In this document: piece by piece, positions 7,955-15,954 of the stretch
How the letters are laid out: the number at the start of each line of letters is the position of its first letter
Position numbering within the stretch: the stretch's first letter is position 1
NCBI GenBank assembly: GCA_965655795.1
Contig: CBFHHY010000011.1
Coordinates: 1 to 53,640 of the forward strand
Direction: 5' to 3'
DNA length: 53,640 nt
From: TMED14 sp002167805
GTDB lineage: Bacteria; Bacteroidota; Bacteroidia; Flavobacteriales; Schleiferiaceae
The notes under the pieces: model-generated
The model's input: only the letters and a program-made list of their open reading frames with translations
Databases searched by the model: none
What the model was told of the DNA's origin: nothing
Translations under genes and position numbers: made by a program

Positions 7955-9535
7955 TTAGTCTGCGTATGCAGGAATAATCTCTTCTGCGGCTGACTGTATC
8001 TTCTCTATTTCTTTTTTACTCCATGACCCTTCTCTTAGAGCAGCTAAAACATCTTGGTGTTTGTTTTGCATAAACTCAATGAACGCATTTTCAAAAGGCT
8101 TTATCTTCTCAACCGGGATGTCGTTCAAGAGCCCCTTTGTGCCAATATAAATAATAGCAACCTGTTTTTCAACGCTCATGGGAGAGTTTACTGCTTGTTT
8201 GAGAATTTCTACATTTCTACGACCTTTATTGATGACATTCATGGTAGCAGCATCTAAGTCGGAGCCGAACTTTGCAAATGCTTCAAGCTCACGATATTGA
8301 GCCTGATCGAGCTTCAGCGTTCCAGCCACTTTTTTCATAGGCTTAATTTGAGCTGAGCCGCCTACCCGGGATACTGAAATACCAACATTAATTGCTGGCC
8401 TGACTCCAGAATTAAATAGATCTGCCTCTAAGAATATTTGTCCATCCGTTATAGATATAACGTTTGTCGGTATATATGCAGAAACGTCTCCTGCTTGAGT
8501 TTCAATAATAGGTAATGCTGTTAATGAGCCACCTCCTTTTACAATTCCTTTTAAGGATTCAGGAAGGTCATTCATTTGAGATGCAATTTTGTCATCGGAT
8601 ATCACTTTCGCTGCTCTTTCTAGTAACCTTGAATGCAAATAAAACACATCACCTGGATAAGCTTCTCTTCCCGGGGGTCGACGAAGCAACAAAGACACCT
8701 CTCGATAAGCAACCGCCTGCTTCGATAAGTCGTCATAAATGATTAATGCTGGACGCCCAGTGTCTCTAAAATATTCTCCGATAGCAGCGCCTGTGAAAGG
8801 AGCATAAAACTGAAGAGGTGCCGGATCTGCTGCATTTGCAGCGACGATAGTTGTATATGCCATCGCGCCTTTTTCTTCTAGGTTCTTAGCAAGAGCAGCT
8901 ATCGTTGATCCTTTTTGGCCAATTGCAACGTAAATACAATAAACAGGCTCTCCTTTGTCATAAAACTCTTTCTGATTAATGATCGTATCTATTGCAACTG
9001 TTGTTTTACCTGTTTGCCTGTCTCCAATAATCAGCTCTCTCTGGCCTCTCCCGATTGGAATCATAGCATCTATGGCTTTAATTCCTGTCTGCAGGGGCTC
9101 GTTAACCGGTTGACGATAAATTACTCCTGGAGCTTTTCTCTCAAGTGGCATATTGTACTTTTTCCCATCGATTGGACCCTTTCCGTCAATTGGGCTTCCC
9201 AGTGTGTCAACGACGCGACCCAACATGCCTTCACCAACATCAACAGATGCGATAACTCCTGTTCGCTTAACAGTTGATCCTTCTTTGATTCCTTCTGCTG
9301 GACCCAAAAGAACTATTCCTACATTATCTTCTTCAAGGTTTAAGACTATACCGCGGAGTCCTGTTTCAAACTCTACGAGTTCGCCAGATTGAGCGTTTTC
9401 CATGCCATAAGCACGAGCAATGCCATCACCAACCTGAAGCACCGTTCCTACTTCTTCAAGTTTAGCATCAGATGAAAATCCGGATAATTGTTGTCGCAAG
9501 ATTGCTGAAATCTCTGCAGGTTTTACTTCTGCCAT
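7955..9535 (-). CDS. atpA: F-type ATP synthase alpha subunit
   Basis: This 526-residue protein has normal family length. The P-loop is GDRQTGKT (171-178), and the alpha-specific segments RGQREL, YDDLSKQA and ISVSRVGGSAQ are present. It forms the non-catalytic nucleotide-binding subunit of the F1 hexamer with beta, which is not encoded here. It sits between atpH (14 bp upstream) and atpG (24 bp downstream), co-oriented with them. Nothing unusual is seen in the sequence. Confidence 0.98.
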   Translation of the reverse strand: MAEVKPAEISAILRQQLSGFSSDAKLEEVGTVLQVGDGIARAYGMENAQSGELVEFETGLRGIVLNLEEDNVGIVLLGPAEGIKEGSTVKRTGVIASVDVGEGMLGRVVDTLGSPIDGKGPIDGKKYNMPLERKAPGVIYRQPVNEPLQTGIKAIDAMIPIGRGQRELIIGDRQTGKTTVAIDTIINQKEFYDKGEPVYCIYVAIGQKGSTIAALAKNLEEKGAMAYTTIVAANAADPAPLQFYAPFTGAAIGEYFRDTGRPALIIYDDLSKQAVAYREVSLLLRRPPGREAYPGDVFYLHSRLLERAAKVISDDKIASQMNDLPESLKGIVKGGGSLTALPIIETQAGDVSAYIPTNVISITDGQIFLEADLFNSGVRPAINVGISVSRVGGSAQIKPMKKVAGTLKLDQAQYRELEAFAKFGSDLDAATMNVINKGRRNVEILKQAVNSPMSVEKQVAIIYIGTKGLLNDIPVEKIKPFENAFIEFMQNKHQDVLAALREGSWSKKEIEKIQSAAEEIIPAYAD

Positions 9536-9548
9536 AATTTTATTTTTT

Positions 9549-10106
9549 TTAAAAGTCAGCTATATATGAATTCTTATTAAATTCCCGCTTCAATTGGCTT
9601 AATGCCTCTGATGCGGATGCATTTATTTGTTGATCACCTACACGGAGTGTGAACCCTCCTATTAATTCAGTGTCAACGGTTTCTTCAAGCACTATGCTTG
9701 ATGCGTTTTTAAATTTTAAAAGTGCTAATAAACGCTCTTTCTGGCTTGCCAGTAAGGGTGTTGGAGATGAAATTTGGGCCTTAATAATTTTATTTTCAAC
9801 AAAATATTGGGCGATAAACTTTCTTAAAACATCTTCTAAGTGCGCTTCTCTTCCATGCTTAATCAAAAGGTTGATAAACAGGTTAGTGATTTCGCTTAAT
9901 TGATTTCCCAGAGCCGCCTTGAAAGTATGGATTTTCTGGTCAGGTTTAATGATTGCGCTTTTTAAGAAGTTTCTAAAGTCACGGTTTTCATCAATAACCA
10001 ATAATAGTAAATCACTATCCCTTTTCACATCGTCCATAGTGCCCTTTTCCCTAGAGAGGTCTAATAGGGCTTTAGCGTAACGAATTGAAGCACGAATTGA
10101 TTTCAT
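9549..10106 (-). CDS. atpH: F-type ATP synthase delta subunit (OSCP)
   Basis: This 185-residue protein starts IRYAKALLDLSREKG, the conserved N-terminal helical domain. Its C-terminal region, VDTELIGGFTLRVGDQQINA, is the family signature for the segment that contacts subunit b. It joins the F1 head to the peripheral stalk. The gene follows atpF by 3 bp and precedes atpA by 14 bp, which indicates co-transcription and probably coupled translation. Confidence 0.95.
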   Translation of the reverse strand: MKSIRASIRYAKALLDLSREKGTMDDVKRDSDLLLLVIDENRDFRNFLKSAIIKPDQKIHTFKAALGNQLSEITNLFINLLIKHGREAHLEDVLRKFIAQYFVENKIIKAQISSPTPLLASQKERLLALLKFKNASSIVLEETVDTELIGGFTLRVGDQQINASASEALSQLKREFNKNSYIADF

Positions 10107-10109
10107 CTG

Positions 10110-10781
10110 TTAGTTCAGTTTAACTTCATCCATCGCTCGGTTGACCATTTTTTCTTGAGAGGCTGGGTCTTTTAGCTCTGAGCGTAAAACTTTTTCTGCC
10201 ATGTCAATGGCAAGCTTGGCTGCTTGATTCTTTACCTCCGTCATAGCGGCAAGCTTCTCATTATTTATTTGCTCTCTTGCAGAATCAAGAACTTTAGACG
10301 CTTCCTCTTTAGCAAGCTCTTTAGCTTCTGAAATTGTGTTTTCTTTGATTTCTCGAGCCTCTCTCAATATCTGCTCTCTTTCTGCTCTTGCTTCCNNNNN
10401 NNNNNNNNNNNNNNNNNNNNNNNNNNNNNNNNNNNNNNNNNNNNNNNNNNNNNNNNNNNNNNNNNNNNNNNNNNNNNNNNNNNNNNNNNNNNNCTCTTTA
10501 GCTTCTGAAATTGTGTTTTCTTTGATTTCTCGAGCCTCTCTCAATATCTGCTCTCTTTCTGCTCTTGCTTCCTTAAGTAAATCTTCATTAGAAGACTTTA
10601 GAGACATTAAGTCATTTTTTGCCTTTTCGGCAGCTTCTAAGGCTCCATCTATTGCCTCTTCACGCTCCTTGACTGCATTTAAAATTGGTTTCCATGCAAA
10701 CTTTGAAAGCACAAAAAGTAAAAACATGAAAGTAATGGTCGTCCAAAAAAGAAGTCCAAATCCTGGCGTTACTATATCCAT
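10110..10781 (-). CDS. atpF: F-type ATP synthase b subunit (interrupted by a false assembly gap)
   Basis: An N-terminal membrane anchor (about residues 8-27) is followed by a long charged coiled coil (EREEAIDGALEAAEKAKND and onward), which is the peripheral stalk. As assembled the gene has 223 codons, including 98 N. The 79 bp before the gap (10317-10395) are identical to the 79 bp after it (10494-10572), and the two copies are offset by 177 bp, a multiple of three. Collapsing one copy plus the N leaves a 164-residue protein, the usual b-subunit length. I therefore read this as an intact gene with an artefactual gap. It ends 3 bp before atpH. Confidence 0.93.
   Translation of the reverse strand: MDIVTPGFGLLFWTTITFMFLLFVLSKFAWKPILNAVKEREEAIDGALEAAEKAKNDLMSLKSSNEDLLKEARAEREQILREAREIKENTISEAKEXXXXXXXXXXXXXXXXXXXXXXXXXXXXXXXXXEARAEREQILREAREIKENTISEAKELAKEEASKVLDSAREQINNEKLAAMTEVKNQAAKLAIDMAEKVLRSELKDPASQEKMVNRAMDEVKLN
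10317..10395. repeat. 79-bp duplicate flank of the atpF gap, left copy
   Basis: Identical to 10494-10572. It encodes atpF coiled-coil residues EARAEREQILREAREIKEN and onward. Likely an assembly duplication, not a biological repeat. Confidence 0.9.
10396..10493. other. Assembly gap (98 N), probably spurious
   Basis: This run of N lies inside atpF and is flanked by two identical 79-bp sequences. The simplest explanation is that two contig ends overlapping by 79 bp were placed side by side with an estimated gap. Confidence 0.9.
10494..10572. repeat. 79-bp duplicate flank of the atpF gap, right copy
   Basis: Identical to 10317-10395; see the atpF gap. Confidence 0.9.
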
Positions 10782-10860
10782 TGCGTTTTATTTTATTACA
10801 AGCGTAAACTTAATTTAAAGCCTCCCCTTAACCATTGCTAGGGGGTGACTTTAAATTTTT

Positions 10861-11064
10861 TTACTTTAAAAGCGATACTACAATACCAAATAATCCCGCT
10901 CCTTCTACAAGGGCTGCGGTAATAATCATATTCGAAGAAATTTTGCTGGTCGCTTCTGGGTTTCTAGCTATTGCGTCCATGGCGTGTCCACCAATCTGCC
11001 CAATGCCAATGCCAATGCCAATAACTGCGAGTCCTGCTCCAAGTGCTGCGATACTTCCGGTCAT
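10861..11064 (-). CDS. atpE: F-type ATP synthase c subunit
   Basis: This 67-residue hairpin has a Gly-rich first helix (GAGLAVIGIGIGIG), the polar loop ARNPE (33-37) and a second helix with the ion-binding carboxylate Glu54 (LVEGAGLFG). Gly rather than Ser/Thr follows the Glu, and no Gln sits at the position used by Na+ enzymes, so a proton-binding ring is expected. It is encoded between atpB and atpF, in the order standard for the operon. The length is close to the minimum for this family. Confidence 0.95.
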   Translation of the reverse strand: MTGSIAALGAGLAVIGIGIGIGQIGGHAMDAIARNPEATSKISSNMIITAALVEGAGLFGIVVSLLK

Positions 11065-11109
11065 AATTTTAGGGTTTTGAATTTATAGTTAATTGTTAAT
11101 TGTTATTTA

Positions 11110-12246
11110 TTAATGATGTTCTTCTTGAAGGGCTGCGCCTATATATAATGCTGTAAGTAAAGTAAAAATGTATGCCTGAAGCGCTGTGACTAGGATCTCT
11201 AAAACAGAGATAAAAAGAGTCAACAATACTGACACCGGGCTTACCAAAACTGTTTCAAAAATAAAAATTAATGAAATCAAGCTCAAGACAATTATGTGTC
11301 CTGCCGTAATATTTGCAAACAAACGAATCATCAAGGAAAAAGGCTTAGTGAAAATTCCTATGAATTCAACAACAGCTAAAAGGGGCTTTACAGCGACAGG
11401 AACTCCTGGCATCCAAAAAATATGAGACCAATAGTTTTTGTTTCCATTTAAGTTAGTCACGACCATTACCACCAAAGCCAATACCATGGTTACAGCAATA
11501 TTTCCAGTTAAATTGGCGCCACCTGGAAAAATAGGAATAAGACCTAAAACGTTATTTATCCAAATAAAAAAGAAAAACGTTAATAACAACGGAACAAACC
11601 TGTTGTAGTGCCTGCCAATATTATTTTTTGCAATTTCATCACGAACGAAAACGACAATTGGTTCCATAAATGAAGCAACTCCCTTTGGCGAAGAGTGGCC
11701 ATCTTGATTCTTGTAAAATCGAGCCATCGACAAAAAGAGCCATAAAATTAAAATTACACTAAGTAATAGTGATGCAACGTTTTTTGTTATAGAAATATCA
11801 ATTGGTTGGTTGTTTTCAATAGCATGAGATTCTTTGCTGACGCTGACGAAAGCTCCATGATTATTTGGTGAACTTGAGGCATAATAAATTTTTTCATGAT
11901 AATTCACGAAGCGATACCCTTGGGTCTCTACAACGTGTTTTCCTTCATGATCGTGGTGAAATGATGAAGACATGAATGTAACTAAACCTTTTTCGGTAAA
12001 TAAAATTACCGGCAACGGAACACTTATCGAATGTCCTTTCCAGTCAAATAAATGCCAACCATAACTGTCAGAAATATGATGCATTATATCTTCCGTTGGA
12101 TCATAGGGAGATTCATTTTTTGAACTGACCCCCTCTAGCTCAACGCTTTTGATCTCTGGACCATCTCCTTTTGCTTGAATTATGAGAGATACAGACAAAA
12201 ACAGTAAAAAAAAGAAGATTGGGTTTTTCAAGATCTGACGTTTCAA
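11110..12246 (-). CDS. atpB: F-type ATP synthase a subunit, with N-terminal extension
   Basis: The C-terminal two-thirds is a typical a subunit: five or six TM helices with the proton-channel Arg in SLMIRLFANITAGH and a final TALQAYIFTLLTALY helix. The N-terminal about 150 residues are an extension with a signal-peptide-like start (LKRQILKNPIFFFLLFLSVS) and His-rich segments (FHHDHEGKH), a feature common in Bacteroidota. The open frame reaches an ATG at 12336, but that would overlap the upstream gene by 52 bp and place 30 residues before the signal peptide. A TAnnTTTG box also lies at 12257-12264. I therefore prefer TTG 12246 (378 residues). The start is uncertain; the identity is not. Confidence 0.9.
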   Translation of the reverse strand: MKRQILKNPIFFFLLFLSVSLIIQAKGDGPEIKSVELEGVSSKNESPYDPTEDIMHHISDSYGWHLFDWKGHSISVPLPVILFTEKGLVTFMSSSFHHDHEGKHVVETQGYRFVNYHEKIYYASSSPNNHGAFVSVSKESHAIENNQPIDISITKNVASLLLSVILILWLFLSMARFYKNQDGHSSPKGVASFMEPIVVFVRDEIAKNNIGRHYNRFVPLLLTFFFFIWINNVLGLIPIFPGGANLTGNIAVTMVLALVVMVVTNLNGNKNYWSHIFWMPGVPVAVKPLLAVVEFIGIFTKPFSLMIRLFANITAGHIIVLSLISLIFIFETVLVSPVSVLLTLFISVLEILVTALQAYIFTLLTALYIGAALQEEHH

Positions 12247-12256
12247 AATAGCGCTG

Positions 12257-12264
12257 CAAAGATA
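12257..12264 (-). promoter_or_regulatory. TAnnTTTG box before atpB (possible internal promoter)
   Basis: The minus strand reads TATCTTTG, a full match to the Bacteroidota -7 element, 11 bp upstream of the proposed TTG start. It lies at the overlap with the preceding gene. No clear -33 TTG element was found, so this is tentative. Confidence 0.35.
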
Positions 12265-12284
12265 CTCGCCGAATCTTGAAAATC

Positions 12285-12650
12285 CTACTGTTTCTTGACC
12301 CAAGAAATAGCAATTATTGATTCCAATATTAAGCAATAAAAATAAGCCCCTATAAATTCAAGACTGAGTTGACGAAAATTATCTTTTTCACCAATAATAA
12401 TTGGAAGGGCTACTATTGCAACACCTAGTAACATACGAATTAACCCTCCAAATAAATAAACTGATGAAAACTTTCCAGGCCGAGATTCATCAATAGACTT
12501 TGCCAACCCAAGTAAACTAATTCCCGTTCCCGCCCAGTATAAATCTCCCAGCCAATAAGGCTTCCCAAGACCTATTGTTTGAAACGCAATTAAATGGAAA
12601 AAAAACATAAGAGAGTAGCCAACAAATAATCTGATCAACCAAGAATTCAT
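12285..12650 (-). CDS. Small four-helix membrane protein of the ATP synthase locus
   Basis: This 121-residue protein has four hydrophobic segments (about 5-25, 38-55, 66-85 and 97-115) and ends in KKQ. It overlaps the AtpZ-like gene by 4 bp and directly precedes atpB, the position where proteobacterial operons carry atpI. Flavobacterial genomes often have a short membrane protein of this kind here (I recall it as DUF6168, not verified). A role in assembly of the Fo sector is an inference from position only. Confidence 0.6.
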   Translation of the reverse strand: MNSWLIRLFVGYSLMFFFHLIAFQTIGLGKPYWLGDLYWAGTGISLLGLAKSIDESRPGKFSSVYLFGGLIRMLLGVAIVALPIIIGEKDNFRQLSLEFIGAYFYCLILESIIAISWVKKQ

Positions 12651-12853
12651 TTATTAATTTTTTGGGCTTGGTAGATAATCCAAATTAGAGATAAAACTGT
12701 AAATAGTAATGATAAAGAAATAGTTGCCCATTGAGTTTTGGAGTCCGACAATCTATTAGCGTCTTGATCTATTAAATACCCTAGATATGCACCTAAAGAA
12801 ATGAAAACTGCCATTTGAATTCCCATTCCTGAAAATCTCAGTATATTTTTCAT
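12647..12853 (-). CDS. atpZ: AtpZ/AtpI-family membrane protein
   Basis: This 68-residue protein starts at ATG 12853. The frame is open 26 codons further upstream, but that would run into the bactofilin gene. The sequence MGIQMAVFISLGAYLGYLID matches the AtpZ/AtpI two-helix hairpin with a Gly-rich first helix and the following LID. A second TM helix covers residues about 44-62. Family members assist c-ring assembly or Mg2+ supply to the ATP synthase. The gene lies 10 bp after the bactofilin gene and overlaps the next membrane protein by 4 bp. Confidence 0.75.
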   Translation of the reverse strand: MKNILRFSGMGIQMAVFISLGAYLGYLIDQDANRLSDSKTQWATISLSLLFTVLSLIWIIYQAQKINK

Positions 12854-12863
12854 CAAATTTTCT

Positions 12864-13274
12864 TCAAGCTGCAGAAATTTTGGACTGCTCGCCTGACTTA
12901 GAAATTGGAGTAGCCAGAGCAGACTTGCCATTATTCATCGTACACATTCCAGAAAATTGTGCCCCCGTCTCAACGGAAAGCTTTCCCGTAACCACCTCAG
13001 CTTGAACGTTTGCAGATTGAGAAAAAGTTGTCAATCCTTTAATTTCTAACTTACCAATAACGCGGCCTGAAATGGTTGCTTCTGATGCTGTTACTTTACC
13101 ATCAATTGTTCCCGAGGGCCCAACCACGAGCTTACCTCCTACCGTAAGATTTCCCTTAACCTGTCCATCAACACGAATATCCCCAGGTGAATTTATGTGG
13201 CCTTGAATATTTGTTCTTTCCACTATTCTATTATGATCTCCGGCCGTTTCTGTCTTTCGATTTGTACTCATCAT
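12864..13274 (-). CDS. Bactofilin (polymer-forming cytoskeletal protein)
   Basis: This 136-residue protein has a central beta-solenoid core with short repeating rungs, from about residue 23 (TNIQGHINSPGDIRVDGQVK, then GNLTVGGKLVVGPSGTIDGK and ATISGRVIGKLEIKG). Flexible tails flank it, as in bactofilins. These proteins polymerise without nucleotide and act in cell shape or in positioning envelope machines. Its start overlaps the stop of the SprE gene (ATGA), and it leads into the ATP synthase genes, so it links a secretion lipoprotein and an energy complex in one transcript. No TM segment is seen. Confidence 0.88.
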   Translation of the reverse strand: MMSTNRKTETAGDHNRIVERTNIQGHINSPGDIRVDGQVKGNLTVGGKLVVGPSGTIDGKVTASEATISGRVIGKLEIKGLTTFSQSANVQAEVVTGKLSVETGAQFSGMCTMNNGKSALATPISKSGEQSKISAA

Positions 13275-15874
13275 TTTAATCCATATACATTTTTTACAAA
13301 GCTTCGGTAGCCTTTAATATCTTTTTCAGTGTAAAAATGCGAAAAATTTTGCACTGTTACAGGCCAATATTCAGCAGAATATGGCTTTAAAAATTGTGTC
13401 ACCCCATCTGCGCGCATCACCTTTGTTCTGTAGCCTATTGTTTCACTGGCGTTTTTGAATCCGTCAACTAACATTATTTGAGCTATTTCGCCTAAAGGAA
13501 GCGGCCTAATACTCATAGGTTTTCCGGTAAAATATTTTTGATGAAAGCGAGCTAAAGCATTTCTAACGTCGTTTGGGTTACCCTCTTTACTAAAAATAAT
13601 CAGTAATTGGTGGCGAATATCCAAAGATTCCGAATAAGGGCTTGGCTCATTCTCTTTGCTAGATTTTACGCTTTGAAGAGCCATTTTTATATTGCCTGCA
13701 GCTATAGATTGGGCAGTTCCTGGAAAATCCTTTTCCACCTGAATGAGCGCCTCTAAATACTTCTGAATGCCCCCGTCGCCGCCAATCGCATGAGCTTCAA
13801 TTAAGGCTGCCTGAGGAGCTTCTTCAGGATTCCATAAAGTCTCTTGGTGCAGCTTTATTAAGGGTTTCCAATCGCGGTTCTCATATAGTTTCACGAGTCG
13901 ATGAAATTCTTTTGACGTGATGGGCTCTGCTGATTCCTTTGACTCTTGACCATTTATAATTTTTACGTATTTGGATTTTGGGTACTCTTTTAAAAGCCTA
14001 ATTTTCGTTGACTCCGCCTCTGTGTTCTCATTTCTCAATAGTCTAAGCCTATATAAAGCGTACAAAGCATATGCTTGTTTTTCACATGACACACATGAGG
14101 AATCTTCCTCACAGAAAGAAATTAGCCTATTTATTTGCAACAAAGCCATATCCAAGTCACCTATTTGATCTCGATAAATGGAGGACGAAGCCGATAGAGC
14201 ATTACAAATAATTCTCTTGCATGAATCCTTAGACCTAGCTGTTCTAGGTATAGACGATAAGTAAATATTCAAATCATATTTTGGATCAACAAAATCAATG
14301 ACATCATTGCTTAACTCAGAGCCTTGAGAGTTTGGCCCTCCAGTAGTTGCCATAGACCAGCTTCCAGATGCACTTTGAAGCCGCCAATTGTCAACATTTG
14401 GTCTTTGTCCCCATTTCGATGAAAATGAGGCTATACCTGCAGCACGAGCAACCGGATTATAAAAAACCCACCCTCCAGCCATAACTCCCCCTGCCTTTGG
14501 CCCTGAAGCCGATAAAAGATTTGACGAGGCTTGAATTTTGGCATTTAGTGCATTTATTTTAGCGTTTTTAATTGCAATGCGCTCTTGATCTTTAAGTGCA
14601 TCAATATATTTGAGAAAATATGCCTCGAGAAAAGTTTCACTTTTGCTGGATAAGCTGAGTAATGAATCATTTCTTTGAATTTTTTCTATTTCTACAACCA
14701 AACTGTTTAATCCTTTTGTTTTGTTTTTTAAGCTTCTTTTTAATGGGTGGTTTTTAGGTAATAATATGTACGCAGAATCGTAGTTTACCTGCGAGGGTAG
14801 ATATTTTTTTTGATTAAAGTATATTTCTCCTCGATCATAGTACGCGAGTGCTTTAAGATTGGGCCTTTCTGATATTCCTAGACCTATTCCACGACTTAAA
14901 AAATAAAGCTGCTGATCTACATCTTTCCTTTTCTTTGCCACTTCCGCCAATGCAAAATAAATTCTATCTCCATATTGTTTATTTTTGGGCTCTTTTAAAA
15001 GGCGCTCTAATTCTTTATAGAGGTCCAGGCGCTTTGAATTTGCATTAAGAGCCTTCCTCAAGTTTGTTTCAAGTAGCATATCATAACTGTCAGGCTGGCC
15101 AGAGAGACAGATCTGATAGCTTTCTCGCGCTTTAGACGTTTTTCCTAGGGATTCATATAGCTGTCCAGCAATAAATGCTAAGCGAGACTTCATTGCTTTG
15201 TTTTTAATTGATTTTGCTGACTTCTCAAATATTCTTGCCGCACCTTCTTTATCCCCTTCCGAAAGCATCGACCGAGCTCTTAAAATATTCATTTTTGGAA
15301 CAAACTTTTCGGGAATGCCTTTCCTTTCTATTTCATCTAAAGCATCTTTAACGGCTTGCCCATTACCTTGATCCGCCAATACCTCTACCTTACTCAATTC
15401 GGCTCTATATGCTCTAGATGTTTTTTCCGCATTTCTAATTACCACCGCAAACGACTCTTGTGCGGCAATGTTTAAACCCATGAGTGCTTGAGCATCTCCT
15501 ATCAATAAGTAGGCGTCAAAAACGATCGGGTTTTTTTGGACACCACGAAACATCATTGAATGGTCTCTAATTATTTTTTTAGACTTCTCTATTGCAACTT
15601 TTAAATCGGAAAATGACCGAGAACCTTCATTTGATTTCCCAAACGGCTTAACGGCTATTATTTGATCAAAGTCATCTATATGTTCTTCTTTAAGGCTCAA
15701 AATAGCATTTTCATATGCCTTTTTTCCATTATAAAGAGGGTTATACCGGCTTGTTAATTTATGATAGTATCGGTTAACCGCCTTATCTTTTGTTCTACTG
15801 CAAGAAAAGAAAACAAGTGTCCCTAAAAAAATCATGGGGACAATTATAATTTTATTTAAATGCTTTAATTTCAT
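13271..15874 (-). CDS. sprE: SprE/PorW-like type IX secretion lipoprotein
   Basis: This 867-residue protein has a lipoprotein signal peptide with lipobox Cys25 (VFFSC). Next comes NRYYHKLTSRYNPLYNGKKA, which closely resembles the N-terminus of SprE of Flavobacterium and PorW of Porphyromonas. The rest is helical and TPR-like (AYLLIGDAQALMGLN, ALAYYDRGEIYFNQKKY, KLYENRDWKPLIKLH). Its length matches the family. SprE/PorW is needed for type IX secretion and gliding and is thought to connect periplasmic and outer-membrane parts. The gene heads the minus-strand unit with the bactofilin and ATP synthase genes. The closest upstream promoter box is at 15904-15911. Confidence 0.82.
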   Translation of the reverse strand: MKLKHLNKIIIVPMIFLGTLVFFSCSRTKDKAVNRYYHKLTSRYNPLYNGKKAYENAILSLKEEHIDDFDQIIAVKPFGKSNEGSRSFSDLKVAIEKSKKIIRDHSMMFRGVQKNPIVFDAYLLIGDAQALMGLNIAAQESFAVVIRNAEKTSRAYRAELSKVEVLADQGNGQAVKDALDEIERKGIPEKFVPKMNILRARSMLSEGDKEGAARIFEKSAKSIKNKAMKSRLAFIAGQLYESLGKTSKARESYQICLSGQPDSYDMLLETNLRKALNANSKRLDLYKELERLLKEPKNKQYGDRIYFALAEVAKKRKDVDQQLYFLSRGIGLGISERPNLKALAYYDRGEIYFNQKKYLPSQVNYDSAYILLPKNHPLKRSLKNKTKGLNSLVVEIEKIQRNDSLLSLSSKSETFLEAYFLKYIDALKDQERIAIKNAKINALNAKIQASSNLLSASGPKAGGVMAGGWVFYNPVARAAGIASFSSKWGQRPNVDNWRLQSASGSWSMATTGGPNSQGSELSNDVIDFVDPKYDLNIYLSSIPRTARSKDSCKRIICNALSASSSIYRDQIGDLDMALLQINRLISFCEEDSSCVSCEKQAYALYALYRLRLLRNENTEAESTKIRLLKEYPKSKYVKIINGQESKESAEPITSKEFHRLVKLYENRDWKPLIKLHQETLWNPEEAPQAALIEAHAIGGDGGIQKYLEALIQVEKDFPGTAQSIAAGNIKMALQSVKSSKENEPSPYSESLDIRHQLLIIFSKEGNPNDVRNALARFHQKYFTGKPMSIRPLPLGEIAQIMLVDGFKNASETIGYRTKVMRADGVTQFLKPYSAEYWPVTVQNFSHFYTEKDIKGYRSFVKNVYGLK

Positions 15875-15903
15875 TATCAGTAAATGACTTAACGACGGTT
15901 ATG

Positions 15904-15911
15904 CAAATTTA
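15904..15911 (-). promoter_or_regulatory. TAnnTTTG box upstream of sprE
   Basis: The minus strand reads TAAATTTG 29 bp before the sprE ATG, implying a 5' UTR of roughly 26 nt. A divergent box on the plus strand, TATCTTTA (15941-15948, 7 of 8), would serve the LytM/GH3 pair. No convincing -33 element was found for either. Confidence 0.4.
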
Positions 15912-15954
15912 TTTCATAAAGACCTTGTGAAAAGTCTCAATATCTTTAAGGCAA

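Noticed and set aside
10110..10781. atpF with a 59-residue insertion
   Set aside because: The flanks of the N run are identical for 79 bp; an assembly overlap explains it better than an inserted repeat.
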